Source: Eucommia ulmoides (lineage: Eukaryota; Streptophyta; Magnoliopsida; Garryales; Eucommiaceae). From it: DNA of 64,000 bases. Under the pieces are notes generated by a model. It did no database searches. It was given only the letters and a program-made list of their open reading frames with translations, and was not told where the DNA came from. The DNA lies in the NCBI GenBank assembly GCA_016647705.1, contig CM028334.1:11689546-11753545 (forward strand). The letters are read 5' to 3'. Below are positions 21,090 to 33,542 of this stretch, in pieces; positions within the stretch are counted from its first letter, which is position 1, and the number at the start of each line of letters is the position of its first letter. The translations under genes were made by a program, and so were the position numbers.

Positions 21090-22380
21090 TGATTGTTGCA
21101 TTATTTTTTCGCTTTAATTTTACTCGCAAGTGCACGAGCTCAAGTTTTCATAAAGTGGATCCGAAGATTGAGTATCGTCCACTGGGATTTATCGTTAGAA
21201 CTAGTTAAGTACTACAATTGACATAACTCAATTTTATCTAGACATTTCAAAATTTGACATGTGTTTGCTATTTGAAAACTAATTAAACCTAAATTACTTG
21301 GGATTAATTATATGAAAATGGATTACCTAGGGATTTATTTTGTTCACTAATACATGTTTGATTTAGTCTAGTTTACATTAACGGTATTCAATCTATCCGA
21401 CAATCTATGTATCGAAAACTCACTCACCACATCTCCCGAGTGTAAAGTGAGTGAATATGCAACCGTGTCAAACACTAATATCCCTATCTAGCATCTAAAC
21501 AGTTACATGAGTCTTTCCCCACCCTCATAGATTGCTCACGTTCTAAAAATCTCTCGAAACATTAAAACGTTGTGTTGTGTTTAACCCTAGTCCGAATTTG
21601 GGGTTACCTCTCCCGAGTTTATCAAACCTCGTACTCTCAAACCAATCACAATATCATTCAACGCATACTATGGATGTAATAAAACGATAAACACACTCGA
21701 ATATAGATGAACAACAGTTAATGAAACACGGATTTACTCAAACATGTATATTCATGAACTAATCAATCCTTAGATAATAACTACTTAGCCACTAATGATC
21801 ATAACCGAATATTCAACAACATATGAGAATAATATTATCATACAATCAACAAAGTTTAGAAACAAGAGAGAAATAAAGAAAGAAGAGCAAATCTGTAAAG
21901 TGGATGGTTCCACTTCCGCAAAATACGCTCCAAGAATGTTTTCCCTTCTTCAAATATGTTCTTCTCCTCTTAGGTTTGATGAAGGATGCTTAAACGGATA
22001 CTAAGAGATTGAATATTCTGAAGAATCTAGGTGAAAACAACTCTAATCTATTTTTACTCTTAATGTATCCCGATTAGGATCACACATGACACAAAAATGA
22101 TTTTATGATTATGAGTGTTTTTTATATGATCCTAATTAGTTAAACATATTTGTCCATATGTAAAATTAAAGAAGAAACAATTGATTTAAGAAATATAATT
22201 GATTAAAATTGAATTTAAGGATTTAGTGAAGTTAACTGAGAAAAGAAATCGGTTCTCGATTAAAGGCGCAAAAACGTCGAAGAAATTTAATAGAAAATTA
22301 ATTAAAGAAAGAGTACAGCAGGGACCTGTTGACTCATGGTGTTTAAGCGGTCGACTTATGAAAATTAGCTAAAGTCCCTG
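21090..22380 (-). mobile_element. LTR remnant L2, related to family 'L', minus orientation
   Basis: The left end (TGATTGTTGCATT, ACTCGCAAGTGCACGAG, GAGTATCGTCCACTGGGATTT) aligns with the reverse complement of the 3' end of LTR L1. CACATCTCCCGAGTGTAAAG at 21431 is the family's repeated block. Its right limit merges with the GTCGAC-rich sequence that flanks the solo LTR at 22381. No matching target duplication was found, so it is a truncated copy sitting in element A's 3' region. Confidence 0.55.
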
Positions 22381-23901
22381 TGTCACGACCCGTCCCGGAC
22401 ACCCGTCATTCCGAGGCGAGCGTGACTACAACATGACATCACCAATACCAAAAATATCCTTAATGTCAATGACAATATACACCTACTATATAATACAAAC
22501 ACCTACTATGGGGGACACACCCATCCCAAAATATTTGATTAACTAAAAGTATTTATCCATGAATCTTTCATAGGTTCGCCTTTGACAGTTTCGCTCAATC
22601 GCTCATATGACTTCATCCCGTAGCTCTACCTAGTGCCAGTAGGGGACCGACTCCTAGCTGTTGTACCTGCGAGTGTACTACCTTCTTAGTAAAACATTTT
22701 TAAAATATTAATACGTTCTAAATATTTCCACAATTTAGTATGGATCAAGCATAAGTATGTAAGCAACGAAAATAAAGCAATATAGATAAATTCCACCCAA
22801 ATTCATCTAGTACAAAATCCTACCAAACATCATAATAAATAACATCAAATAAACCAATATACATAACACCACATCTCAAGCACCAATCTCAAACACACAC
22901 CTCCAACACACACACACTGGTCAGCCCTAGTGATCGTTTTAACCTCACGATCGGGAGTTTGCAACGGTACCGTACCATCCGTAGGATATGCCTTCCTACG
23001 AACACCCATCACTCCGCCGAAGCGGATAATCACTGCGCAGTATAAACGTCTAACATCACTCTGCCAAAACAGATAAACATCACTCCGCCGAAGCGGATAA
23101 GCATCACTCCGCCGAAGCGGATAATATCACCCTACCGAAATAGATAATTACTGTGGTGTCGCCAAATCAAATACAACTTCATTGAACCACAACCCAATAA
23201 ATATCGCCTACTCAACATCGTCAAATTAACGTCTGATTTTATTAAAACCACTTTTCCATCCTTTATTTTTCAGAAAATCAAGTATTTCTAGGAAACAGAT
23301 GTTTTCTATTCTCTTTTAAAAAACCCTGTCTGATTTCACCCAAAATCCAACAAAAAAATCATTTTCAACTTCATTTCGAAAACCACCGAAATCTTTCGGA
23401 AATTCAATTTACCAACTCACCCACCTCCTGCCTGATCCATATAATTTTATAAAATCGTACGGTTCAAGTAAACCCACATTTCATCACATATATATATACA
23501 AAAATAATTTAGCAAGAAGACAGTACACTCACCTCGATATCCGTTTTGCAAAACTGACACCGACCGCACTTTATCTGGCGCCAGTGCCTGCGAACCTAAT
23601 AACGACAGATTCTAAATTAATATCTTACCTAAAACATCCTAATCATGCAATGCGGATCCTATATTCTGAATCGTTGTTAGTTCTATGTATCACGTACTTA
23701 GAATTAATTAATCGTCACGAAATTATTATAATTTTATTTTATTTTATTTTTGGATTTGTAACACTAACTAAAATTTAATTTAACGAGAATTAGTAATTGA
23801 TTGAAGTTTCACCTGTTTCCGAAACATTTGGCGATCACGTGATCAGTTTTAGATCTCCCTGGGGTGGTTTCTGCAAATTCCCCTTTCTTTTCCTTTTTTT
23901 T

Positions 23902-23934
<33 letters not shown>

Positions 23935-24934
23935 CTTCCCCGTTTCCTGTCTCTGCTCCCCGTCCCTGTTTGCTGTTTTGGACGTCCACCGGCCGGCCAC
24001 GCACCACACGTCCGCAAGGCATTATCCACCCAACGCACACCGTCACCGATGGCCGACGGACGACGGACGACGGCCGGCCACCCACACAACCTCCGACCGA
24101 ACAAAACCGACGAACGCCTCCTCCCCGCAGACCTCTCCCTCTCTTTCCTCTGCCCCGGGTTCTGGGTTTACTGCCCGTACCCATACACCTCCGACCATAT
24201 CGACGATCAACCACCCATATACGCCGGCAATACCCCCACGGCATCGGACACGCAGCGACCCACACCCAGGCATGAGATCGCCGGCCGAACCGAACGGAGC
24301 ACCCACGTGAGACACACACACCCGTCCGATCATCTACATACCGAAGAACTCTCGTACACCTACTACAGCAGCAACGCACACCACCGGTCCGAACGGCGAC
24401 ACCTCCTCCGGCGACGATCGGAGCACCGGCCGAACTCTCTCTCTCTCTCATTTTTCGCGTGGATCCCCGACCCTCGATCATGAGTTCCTTAATCCCCTCA
24501 CATGCATGATTTTAGTGGGTTAGTTTACTCCAAGCGTGCCACGTCATTCTCTCTCCAACTTCTCTGCCGGCCAGCTGCTCCGATCACTGTCTGCGTGGGT
24601 GTACGGGATAATAATCCCTTTTTTTTTTTTTTTTTTTTTTTTCTGTTAATTGCTCTTTCCTCCCCCAGCTTCCCTGAAGCCTTGATTTTAATCCTTTTCA
24701 TTTCATTTTTTTTAAGAGTTTCTAAGACTTTCAATTTTTACCCCCCTGAAGTTTCATTTTCAATTTAAATGTCAATTACCTCCCTAAGTTGGGATTTACT
24801 GTTTCTTATATTTTCAATTTGACCCCTGGACTTTCTATTTGAATTTTTTTAATTGTCCTAATTTCATCCCGAATTTTCACAATTATTTTAAAATACCACT
24901 GAAATGGCGTACATGGTTCAATCGAGGTCTTACA
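22381..24934 (+). mobile_element. Solo LTR E3 (2.55 kb), chromovirus Tekay/Del-like
   Basis: Begins TGTCACGACCCGTCCCGG and ends GAGGTCTTACA, with a perfect 5-bp target duplication CCCTG on both sides (22376-22380 and 24935-24939). It carries the CACGATCGGGAGTT and CACTCACCTCGATAT blocks also seen at 53219-55000 and in reverse at 9785-11870. A GC-rich segment (23940-24480) lies between two long T tracts. The 228-aa and 210-aa open frames across this segment on opposite strands are compositional. No internal domain adjoins it, so it is a recombination product. Confidence 0.87.
23007..23150 (+). repeat. 24-bp minisatellite inside solo LTR E3
   Basis: Five variants of CATCACTCCGCCGAAGCGGA, at 23007, 23053, 23078, 23102 and 23125. 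Each good copy contains the inverted pair CCGC/GCGG. Two of the five are degenerate. Confidence 0.85.
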
Positions 24935-26164
24935 CCCTGAATCTTCTGGTCAACAAGTAGGTCGACCTATGGCCAAAAGAGAGGTTGACCGATGAATGTC
25001 TCTGAATCGTCCGGTCGACAGATGAATAAGTGGAGGTTAACTTGTGGGAAAATACATTTTGTCTTGACTATTATTCTGTATCGATCGATCAACCGATGGG
25101 CAGAGGCCGGTCAACCGACTATGTTGTTTCAGGTTTTGTGGAATTTCGGGATTTATTCAAAAACTAGTCGTTAACTAGCCGTTATTTATTTACTTGATTG
25201 AGAGATCTTAGGGATATGAATATATTTAAGATATCATACTTCTATTTCAATATCCATATAGATTTGGTACATAAAATTAAAGTTTTTATCAAATCGGTCC
25301 TTTTAATACTTCCTATCTTATCGATTTGTGTTTGAAATTCTTTGAGGGACTAAATGGAATATTTTGAAAACTATAATTAAGTCAAATATACTAGGATTGA
25401 AAGGAATCAATATATGGGGTCCATAGGTGATTTTAAATGACATACCTTGTGAAAACTAGTCGTTATAGAGCTTGTTTCAAGTGGCTTTATATAGACTTGC
25501 GGATTTCACATAATAGATAGATAAGATATCAAGAATTAAGTGTTCGTGAGCCATTCTGAGAGTTATCATTCTATTAAGAACCTTGAGTTCATGAGCTTTC
25601 TGAGAGTCATCCTTCTGAGATTATATTGAGCAATTAATTGTGATATTTTTTCTTGAGAAAAAGTATTGTGAATTTTGGCATCACCGATCTAAGCTTTGTC
25701 ACGATTCAATCTTTATTCTTTCAGTGATATTTTGGTGAGATTGTTTCAAGTTTTAATTATTTGTTGTGATTAAATATTATTTTGTTTCCTTGAATTTTTA
25801 GATATTGTAAAATCGTTTTCTAAACTTTAAATTGCATAAAAATATTTTAAAACATTTTTTTGGTGAAAATCTGATTACGTAATTATTTGTGTGCTACTCA
25901 TATTTATTATAATCATATTTTTATGTTTTTTTTTTTGTTGAGATCGTCCCAAGCATATTCTTAATTGAGTTTATTATTATTATCGCTTACGTGGTTAATT
26001 GATTGTATGAGAAATCGTTTTTGAACTTTAAAAGCATAAAAAATCTTTCAAAACGATTTGTGTGATAATCTGATTATGTGCTCAATTTTGTGCTACCCGC
26101 ATTAATTTTATAATTAGATTTTATAATCCTCACTTAATTCTATCACTAATAATTATCGGGACAT
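24935..26164 (+). mobile_element. Older LTR-like sequence with GTCGAC motifs, split by solo LTR E3
   Basis: Sequence on both sides of E3 (22321-22380 and 24935 onward) shares GGTCGAC(C/A) or GGTCAAC motifs: 22351, 24951, 24961, 24983, 25012 and near 25108. Further right is GGCTTTATATAGACTTGCGG (TATA box at 25486-25494), then a leader of GAGCCATTCTGAGAG-type repeats, as in a plant LTR read on the + strand. Dense GTCGAC repeats upstream of a TATA box recall Copia SIRE/Maximus LTRs, but no coding region proves this. Limits are uncertain. Confidence 0.4.
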
Positions 26165-27394
26165 TAATCGAGTGTAAGACAGGGGTATACATGACTTTGA
26201 GTCAACGAATAAATCCCTCTCCACGTTTTAACAACCCTAGGTCACGTGAGTCTTGTCCAGCGTCATTGATTGCACGCAATCCAACTCCTGACCGTGCCAT
26301 TGGATCGTGCGTTGTATTTATCCTATCGATAATCTCCGTTCTAAAACTCTCTCGCCACCTCTTCCGAGTGTAAGACGAAGGATATAACACAACTTCATGT
26401 CAACAAAGAAGTCTCCCTCAACGTCTTAATGACCCTTGGTCGTGTGCGTCTTGCCCCATCGTCATCGATTGTCCATAATCCAAACCCCGACCGGGTTATA
26501 GAATCGTGGCATTTGTTTACCCTAATCTGAATTCGGGATTTATCAAATCCTGTATTCTCCATTTATCTATCTAAGCATGATAAATAAATAATATGATAAA
26601 TATAATCAAACTACGAAGAACAAACATAAACGCAACACCGAAATCATCCAAACACATTCATAAATTTATTGTTAATCCCTATACAATCCATGTTTAACTA
26701 CAGCCATAACCGCATTTATAATGAAATAACGAGCTAAACATGCTCACATGATCCTAAGTTAAAGAAATAAGGAAAAGAATCGAAAAACTTAGTCTTATCC
26801 AAAGATTAGCCGCTAAGAACGCGCAACAATCGCGTCGCTATCTTCTCCACTTTGAGATGTGAGCTCCACCTCTAAAACTCCTAAACCTAAGCCTAAGTAT
26901 GGCCTAAGGTGCCCAAATGGCCGAGGGGATCAAGAGGAGGGGAGAGGAGTGGGTATTTATAGACAAAATATCCTAAAAATATCTAGGCTGTGCCGAGGGT
27001 CACCGCCTAGGTGAAGGGATCCACCGCCTAGGCGAAGGGTAGGTTGGTTTGTTGATCGCCATGGTGGTAAAGACAGCGGTAGACTTGGAAAACATTCGAT
27101 TGGTTTACCGCTTAGGTGATGGTCTGTCAGTAGCATTTATGTCTTCTCAGCATTTTCACCACCGCGGTGGTGGGCTTGTTTTACAGTTTTGCCTCTGAGC
27201 TTATTTTTCCACCGTTCTTCGACCGTTTTTGGTTTGATCTCATCGTTTTCGCTCCAGTTTCCTATCTTTTTTTCCCACACACACGATTTATACAAAAAAT
27301 AATAAAAGTAATTAAAACCTAATAAAATACTATATAAACGCTCGAAAACTAACTTAATTCAGTTTGGAAATATGTAGGTAGATTACACCTATCA
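26165..27394 (-). mobile_element. Truncated LTR L3, family 'L', minus orientation
   Basis: Right end is CACCTATCA at 27394, the family terminus. The sequence holds the paired CGAGTGTAAGAC blocks (26169 and 26367), a minus-strand TATA box (TATTTATAG, 26954-26962) and CCGCCTAGG-type sites at 27003-27035, in the same order as L1 read in reverse. The left part of the LTR, including the CCACAGGGATT block, is missing. Confidence 0.75.
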
Positions 27395-27722
27395 ATAGAA
27401 AAAAATGAAAACTCGAATGCATGCAGATACAGAATCAAAGGTAGTAAAGAAGATCATGCAGAAAATCACAAAATGTTCAGAATCCTCCAAGAAGAAATAA
27501 AAAGGAAACATATGTTCATTCATCCAACATTCATTACAGACCTAAGACCCCGAAGCCCACCACAAAAAGCCCTTTTCATTGAGAGGCTGGGGTGCCAAAA
27601 AGGCACCAAAAAAAATAAAAAGTTCAAATTCTTGATTGGTCCAGGACTGAGAGGTTGGGTTGAATTGGTTACTAGCCAATGGGAGACGGTTCAACGTCGC
27701 CTTCACCTGTGGGGGGTTCATC
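27395..27722. other. 3' untranslated sequence of element A's accessory gene
   Basis: Lies between the inserted LTR L3 and the accessory-gene stop at 27723. No other feature seen. Confidence 0.35.
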
Positions 27723-28397
27723 CTACCAGGCCTTAAGGTTCGCTAGAACGGTATCTACTTCTTCCAGGTCGGTGTTTACTTCCCCCATCATGGTTTCTAC
27801 ATTTCCTTGGTCAACTTCGGTGTCCCCCATCTCAGTGTTGATTTCAGCCATCATGGCATCTCTACTTTCTTCTTCAACTGTGATATTTCCCGTCTCGGGG
27901 CCGGCACCTTATTCAACATCAGAATAGTCCATGCCAATGCCATCCACCAAGAAGTCTGAATGTTGATGACGCAAGTTGCGGATCGTGTACTTATGTCTGC
28001 TCTCAACCATCTCGGCAGCCTTAAGTGTTTTCATGTCGCTGAAGGCTGAAGATTTCCTCCATTCCTCCACAACATCTTTTTTGGCCCTGGTAACGAAAAT
28101 ATCGTGCTCCTTCTACATCCCCTCTCCATTCTCTCCCTAACAACGGAGAGGTCAGCCACAAGCCTACCGTAACGAGATTCAATGGTTGTTTTCTTCTCGA
28201 TCAGCTTTGCCTTCTCCACGGTCAGTTGCACCATCTCCGCAGTTACCTTCTTCATTCACCATCAATATATTGCTTATCTCATGCCACATTTTTGCCTACG
28301 CCACATGTTGTCTGCACTCTTCGTTCAGTTTCTATTCCCTCTCAAAGGTAAAATAAAGGCATCCAGACATAGAAGAAATCATGGATAACACCTACAG

Positions 28398-28429
<32 letters not shown>

Positions 28430-28444
28430 TTGTCATATCATTGT
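27723..28444 (-). pseudogene. C-terminal part of element A's antisense accessory gene
   Basis: On the minus strand 28031-28255 encodes a helical, Lys/Glu-rich stretch (MKKVTAEMVQLTVEKAKLIE). After a break an acidic tail follows (ITVEEESRDAMMAEINTEMG, VNTDLEEVDTVLANLKAW) and ends at a TAG at 27723-27725. The tail contains an internal TAA near 27909. An acidic C-terminus after a coiled coil is also found in element B's gene. The exon with GCCACAT...CGTTCAGTTTC at 28290-28345 duplicates 33815-33860. The gene is interrupted at 28445 by the non-coding LTR element. Confidence 0.6.
28398..28428. repeat. Poly-A tract in an accessory-gene intron
   Basis: About 30 A residues on the + strand (poly-T on the coding strand), just before TTGTCATATCATTGT, the target of the neighbouring insertion. 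Confidence 0.8.
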
Positions 28445-30037
28445 CGGTGGCCGCTAATTTTAGCGGTGCCACTTTCACCGCAAACATACGGATCAAGTTT
28501 TAGTATAATAGACTTTTCGGTCGAGTATCGTATCCACAGGGATTGGTTGACATTACTATTGAGTACCGCGATTGTCATAATCTAACTTTATCTAGACGAT
28601 AAAAATGGAATATAATTTAATACTAATACTAGAGTACTAATTTAACTACACTAATATTAATATTGAGATAGTTTTGAGAGAATAGATTATCTAGGGATTA
28701 GTTTCATTTACGAATACGTGTTCAATCTCGTTTTAGTTTATGTTAACGGCGTTCAACTTATCAGACAATCTCAGTTCGTAAACTCCTCCGCCACCTCTCC
28801 CGAGTGTAAGACGGGGGAATACGCGACTTCGTGTCAATAAAAAAGTCCCCATCAATGTCTTAACGACCCTAGGCCGCGTGAGTCTCACCTCAACGTCATC
28901 AATTAGACACAATCCAACTCTCTCCCTGGTTATTGGATCGTCGCGTTATGTTTATCCTATCGACAATCTCAGTTCTAAAACTCCCCCGTTACCTCTCTCG
29001 AGTGTAAGACGAGAGAATACGCAACTTCGAATCAACAAAGAAGTCCCCCTCAACGTCTTAACGACCCTAGGTCACGTGAGTCTTGCCCCAACGTCATAGA
29101 TTGTCCACAATCCAATTCCCTCCCGGGTTATTGGATCATGGAGTTCGTTTATTCTAGTCTGAATCTGGGATTTGTCAAACCCCGTATTCTCCTAACATCA
29201 TTTTAGGCATGATAAACAAACAATACGGCATACACAATCAAAATAATGAAGAACATCCACAAACGAAACACAAACTCAATTAAACAACGTATTCATAAAT
29301 TTATTAATAATCCCTAAACAACCTATGTTTAGCCAATAGCCATTATCATGTATACAATGTAAAATGGCGTAAACATACTTAACAACTACCAAAATGAAGA
29401 AAACAAATAAAAGAAACAAACGACTTAGCCGATATTTGAAGAATTGGTGCTAAAACCATTGATCGATTGCTTCCTCCTTCATCTTCTACCTCAGGTTGAG
29501 AGCTCTCTCTCAAAAATCTCTCAAACTCACCCTAAAATATATCCTCAGGGGTTGGGGGGTGATTCCACCAGAAGAGGGGAGGAAAGGAAGGGTTTAAATA
29601 AACAAAATATCTAATAAAATATCTTAAGACTATGAAGAGCTGACTGCCTAGGAGGTGGTGGGTATGTCGGTTTAATGTTCGTCGCGGCAGTGAAGAAGGC
29701 GGTGGATTTCAGGGACATTCTGTAGTTTCACCGCCTAAGCGGTGAGTTTACAGTATCAATAGCCCTTCTCTGCATTTTCACCGACACGGTGGTGGTCTGG
29801 ATGCCGCGACGGTGGGCTTCTTTCAAAATATTGCCTCCTTGCTTGTTTTTCCACCGTTCTCCTACCGTTTTTTGTCCGAATTGATTGTTTGCACTCTGAT
29901 TTCATACTTTTTCACCCATACACCTGTTTTAATACAAAAAGAATAAAAATATATTAAAACGTACTAAAACGTACTAAACGTACTTGAAAACTAACAATAT
30001 TCGGTTTGGAAATAGATAGGTAATTTACGCCTATCAA
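28445..30037 (-). repeat. 3' LTR (L4) of the non-coding LTR element
   Basis: In window orientation it starts CGGTGGCCGC (expected T at the first base) and ends GCCTATCA. A hand count over the first 350 bases gives about 24 differences from the partner LTR, mostly transitions. The family's 198-bp tandem pair is at 28793-29150. Confidence 0.9.
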
Positions 30038-30053
30038 ATACCCCCAAACTCAG
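30038..30053 (-). other. Polypurine tract of the non-coding LTR element
   Basis: Reads GAGTTTGGGGGTATT on the minus strand, directly before the 3' LTR. Echoes of ACCCCCAAACTC occur at 30701 and 30763, suggesting duplicated tract copies. Confidence 0.65.
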
Positions 30054-31944
30054 AATTTTATTAATCCTTGGGCAAAACACCCACACAATACAAGAAAATG
30101 TAAATACTAATTACGAAATTGAAAACTAAAAATGAAAAAAAACACTAAAAACAAAAATGTGCAAGTTTTGATTATCATCTACCAGCCGAAAGATTTTTCC
30201 TCATCGGCCCCAAATTCTATCAAGTTCAAGCATAAATCACACCATGTGATATTCTAGAATTTCAACGTTCAAAAATAGTAAGCGTCATTCTAGATCTTGT
30301 TTAAATGTGTGTGTGTGATTAAACTCAAATATACAATTATCCTTTCATTAGATAGGATTATCCCTCAATATAATTCATGACTAAAACCTTTTAGGTATAG
30401 GGAATCCATACGCTTGACCCAGGTTCTATTCTCCACTAATGTAGGCTCGAAGGTTCAAAAATATCAATAGGGCTTGGTTCGGTTTTGGAATAATGGCCAC
30501 GGGTATATTGAAAATACAAAACAGGTTAATCGTCGTTAACGTAACGATACCCGAGGCACATGCTTGGCACTTTCTCACTCTCGAAACCCCATAGATATAA
30601 TTGAAACAACCCCGAACATAAATTTAAGAACTTTGTACTCACTTGTCAAAAAAAAAAAAAGTAAATTTTTTATTTTTATTTTTATTTTTTTTTTAATAAC
30701 ATACCCCCAAACTCATTCGAATTTCTACAATTTTAGGAGTGTGCAAAAATGATTAAGTAACACACCCCCAAACGTATTTGAATTTCTACAACTTTAGGAG
30801 TGTACAAAAAGGATTTAAGAAAATGACAAGTGAATACATTAATACCGAACCAATCCGAAGTTCACTGTAAACCCAACCGCTCACATCAAGTAGTATATAT
30901 GAATGCTAACTTGATTCACTCAAATATGTCTTTAATTCAGCGACATAGGTTTAGAAAAAACTCAACTGGCCAGGGTATTTGTTAAGTGTTCAGAATTGAA
31001 ACGGCTTTTAGGCTTCGACAGGGTAACAAAGGGTAATGATATATCATGGTAAGCTTAAAAAGGCTCAAGCGATCAAATAAATGCCTAAATCATATCTCCT
31101 AAACAACCTCGCCTAAGATTTCGCCTCAAATTTCCCCCAAATCAAGTTCTAGAATCCCTATTGTCATGACATTGAGTGAAGGATAATTGGTTTCAAATGA
31201 ATTAAAAAGTACTATATTGAGTTTACGTGCTCATGCATTTAGGATCTACAATAACTTTTACTAAGACGATACATTAAGCACACAGAACACACATGAATGA
31301 GCTTTACGCTCGACCTCAAAACAACCAGGGGATAGACTCATCATCGGGTAAAGGCCTAAATGATGTCAAAACTCAGCACAAACAACAACTAAACTAAACA
31401 AACTAATCCTAAACAAGCATGCACACGATAAAAACAGTAAAACTTAACTAAAAACATAAACACATACTAAAACATACTACACATCACCACCAACTTAACA
31501 TAGTCATTGCCTAAAACGACCCGTCAGCAATCCCAATGACAGTATATAGCATGATATTGAAGACGGGGGTTTAAAACACGTACCTGGGAGGCGAGAGAAT
31601 CTCGCCTCCGACTCAAATTAACATAGATGAATCTAACTTATTTGTGACCTTGGGTTGCCTCCCAAGAAGCGTGTGGTTTAATGTCCTTGGCCCGACATAT
31701 GCCCTCAAGACTAGCGAGATGTTGCAATGAAAGAAACGCAAGAGTATCTGTCGATCTAACATCTTCAAGCATCCTACAGGAAAATAAAAACAAAACTACA
31801 AAGAAAAATTATAAACACTAAAAAAAATGTCTAAATTAAAATCAAGTTATTTACTCACAATATTGATAACAATCTACAAGACAATCCCCGGCAATAGTTA
31901 CCAAAAACTTGATAGTGATCGCCGAAGACTGAATTCGACAAACG
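30054..31944 (-). other. Internal region of the non-coding LTR element
   Basis: AT-rich, without a frame longer than about 60 codons and without a recognisable gag or pol motif on either strand. Two related short blocks sit at 30701-30745 and 30761-30800 (CCCCCAAAC, GAATTTCTACAA, TTTAGGAGTG). Confidence 0.75.
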
Positions 31945-31970
31945 AATCCCCGACAACGGTGCCAAAAACT
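31945..31970 (-). other. Primer binding site of the non-coding LTR element
   Basis: On the minus strand the LTR is followed by AGTTTTTGGCACCGTTGTCG and then GGGATTC. This is close to the TGGCGCCGTTGCCGGGGA site common in Athila/Tat-group elements. Confidence 0.75.
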
Positions 31971-33537
31971 TGGTGGCCGCTAATTTTAGCGTTGTCACTT
32001 TTACCGCAAGCGTACAGATCAAATTTTAGTATAATGGACCTTTCGGTCAGGTATCGTATCCACAGGGATTGGTTGAGATTACTATCGAGTCCCGCGATTG
32101 TCATAACCTAACTTTATCTAGGCGATAAAAATGGAATATAATTTAATACTAATACTAGAATACTAATTTAACTATACTAATATTAATATTGAGATAGTTT
32201 TGAGAGAATAAATTGTCTAGGGATTAGTTTTATTTACGAATATGTGTTCAATCTCGTTTTAGTTTATGTTAACGACGTTCGACTTATCCGACAATCTCAG
32301 TTCGTAAACTCCTCAGCCATCTCTCCCGAGTGTAAGACAGGGGAATACATGACTTCGTGTCAACGACGAAGTCCCCCTCAATGTCTTAACGATCCTAGGC
32401 CACGTGAGTCTCGCCCCAACGTCATCGATTGCACACAACCCAACTCTTTCCCGGGTTATTGGATCGTCGCGTTATGTTTATCCTATCGACAATCTCAGTT
32501 CTAAAATTCTCCCGTCATCTCTCCCGAGTGTAAGACGAGGGAATACGCGACTTCGAATTAATGAAGAAGTCCCCTTCAACGTCTTAATGACCCTAGGTCA
32601 CGTGAGTCTTGCCCTAACATCATATATTGTCCACAATCCAATTTCCTCCCGAGTTATTGGATCATGGAATTCGTTTATTCTAGTCCGAATCCGGGATTTG
32701 TCAAACCCCGTATTTTCGTAACATCATTCTAGGCATGATAAACAAACAATATGGCATACACAATCAAAATAACGAAGAACATCCACAAACGAAACACAAA
32801 CTCAACTAAACAACGTATTCATAAATTTATTAATAATCCCTAAACAATCTATGTTTAGCCAATGGCCATAACCATATATACAATGTAAAAAACATGCTCA
32901 ACAACTACCAAAATGAAGAAAACAAAGAAAAAAACAAACAACTTAGGCGATATCCGAAGAATTGGCGCTAAAACCGTTGATCGATTGCTTCCTCATTCAT
33001 CTTCTACCTCGGGTTGAGAGCTCTCCCTCAAAAATCTCTCAAACTCAACCTAAAATATAGCCTAAGGGGTAGGGGTGATTCCACCGGAAGAGAGGAAGAG
33101 ATGAAGGATTTAAATAGGCAAAATATCTAATAAATATCTTAAGACTGTGCAGAGCTAACCGCCTAGGCGGTGGGTATATCGGTTTAATGTTCGTCGCGGT
33201 GGTGGAGAAGACGGTGGATTTCAGGGACATTCTGCAGTTTCACCACCTAGGCGGTGAGTTTACAGCATCAATAGCCTTTCTCTGCATTTTCACCGCCGCG
33301 ACGGTGATCTGGACGCCATGGCGGTGGGCTTTTTTCAGAATATTGCTTCATTGCTTGTTTTTCCACCGTTCTCCAACCGTTTTGGTTCGAATTGATCGTT
33401 TGCGCTTCGATTTTATACATTTTCACCCATACACCTGTTTTAATACAAAAAGAATAAAAAACTATTAAAACGTACTAAACGTACTCGAAAACTAACAATA
33501 TTCGATTTGGAAATAGATAGGTAATTTACACCTATCA
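31971..33537 (-). repeat. 5' LTR (L5) of the non-coding LTR element
   Basis: In window orientation TGGTGGCCGC to ACACCTATCA. Contains the AACCGCCTAGGCGGTGGG palindrome at 33159 and a second at 33240 (CACCACCTAGGCGGTGAG), plus the 198-bp tandem pair (CTCCCGAGTGTAAGAC at 32323 and 32521). Confidence 0.9.
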
Positions 33538-33542
33538 ATTAT

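Larger units (their letters stand above)
28445..33537 (-). mobile_element. Non-coding LTR element (LARD-like), family 'L', with target duplication
   Basis: Two same-orientation LTRs (28445-30037 and 31971-33537) enclose 1.93 kb with no coding frame. On the minus strand the 5' LTR starts TGATAGGTGTAAATTACC, a PBS follows at 31945-31970, and a polypurine tract (30038-30053) precedes the 3' LTR. Flanks are ATTGT (28440-28444) and ATTAT (33538-33542), a 5-bp duplication with one mutation. The same host words occur uninterrupted (CATATCATTGTCCAAAAAC) at 33938-33956, a paralogous empty site that confirms both ends. It must have been mobilised by a related autonomous gypsy element. Confidence 0.92.

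Noticed and set aside
23797-24483. 228-codon and 210-codon open frames on opposite strands
   Set aside because: Both lie in the GC-rich, T-tract-flanked part of a solo LTR, have low-complexity Pro/His/Arg composition and start or end in homopolymers. They are compositional.
21090-27394. L2 and L3 as the two LTRs of one nested element
   Set aside because: Flanks (GACAG left, ATAGA right) do not match, L3 lacks its left part, and the intervening DNA shows other LTR types without a PBS or polypurine tract.
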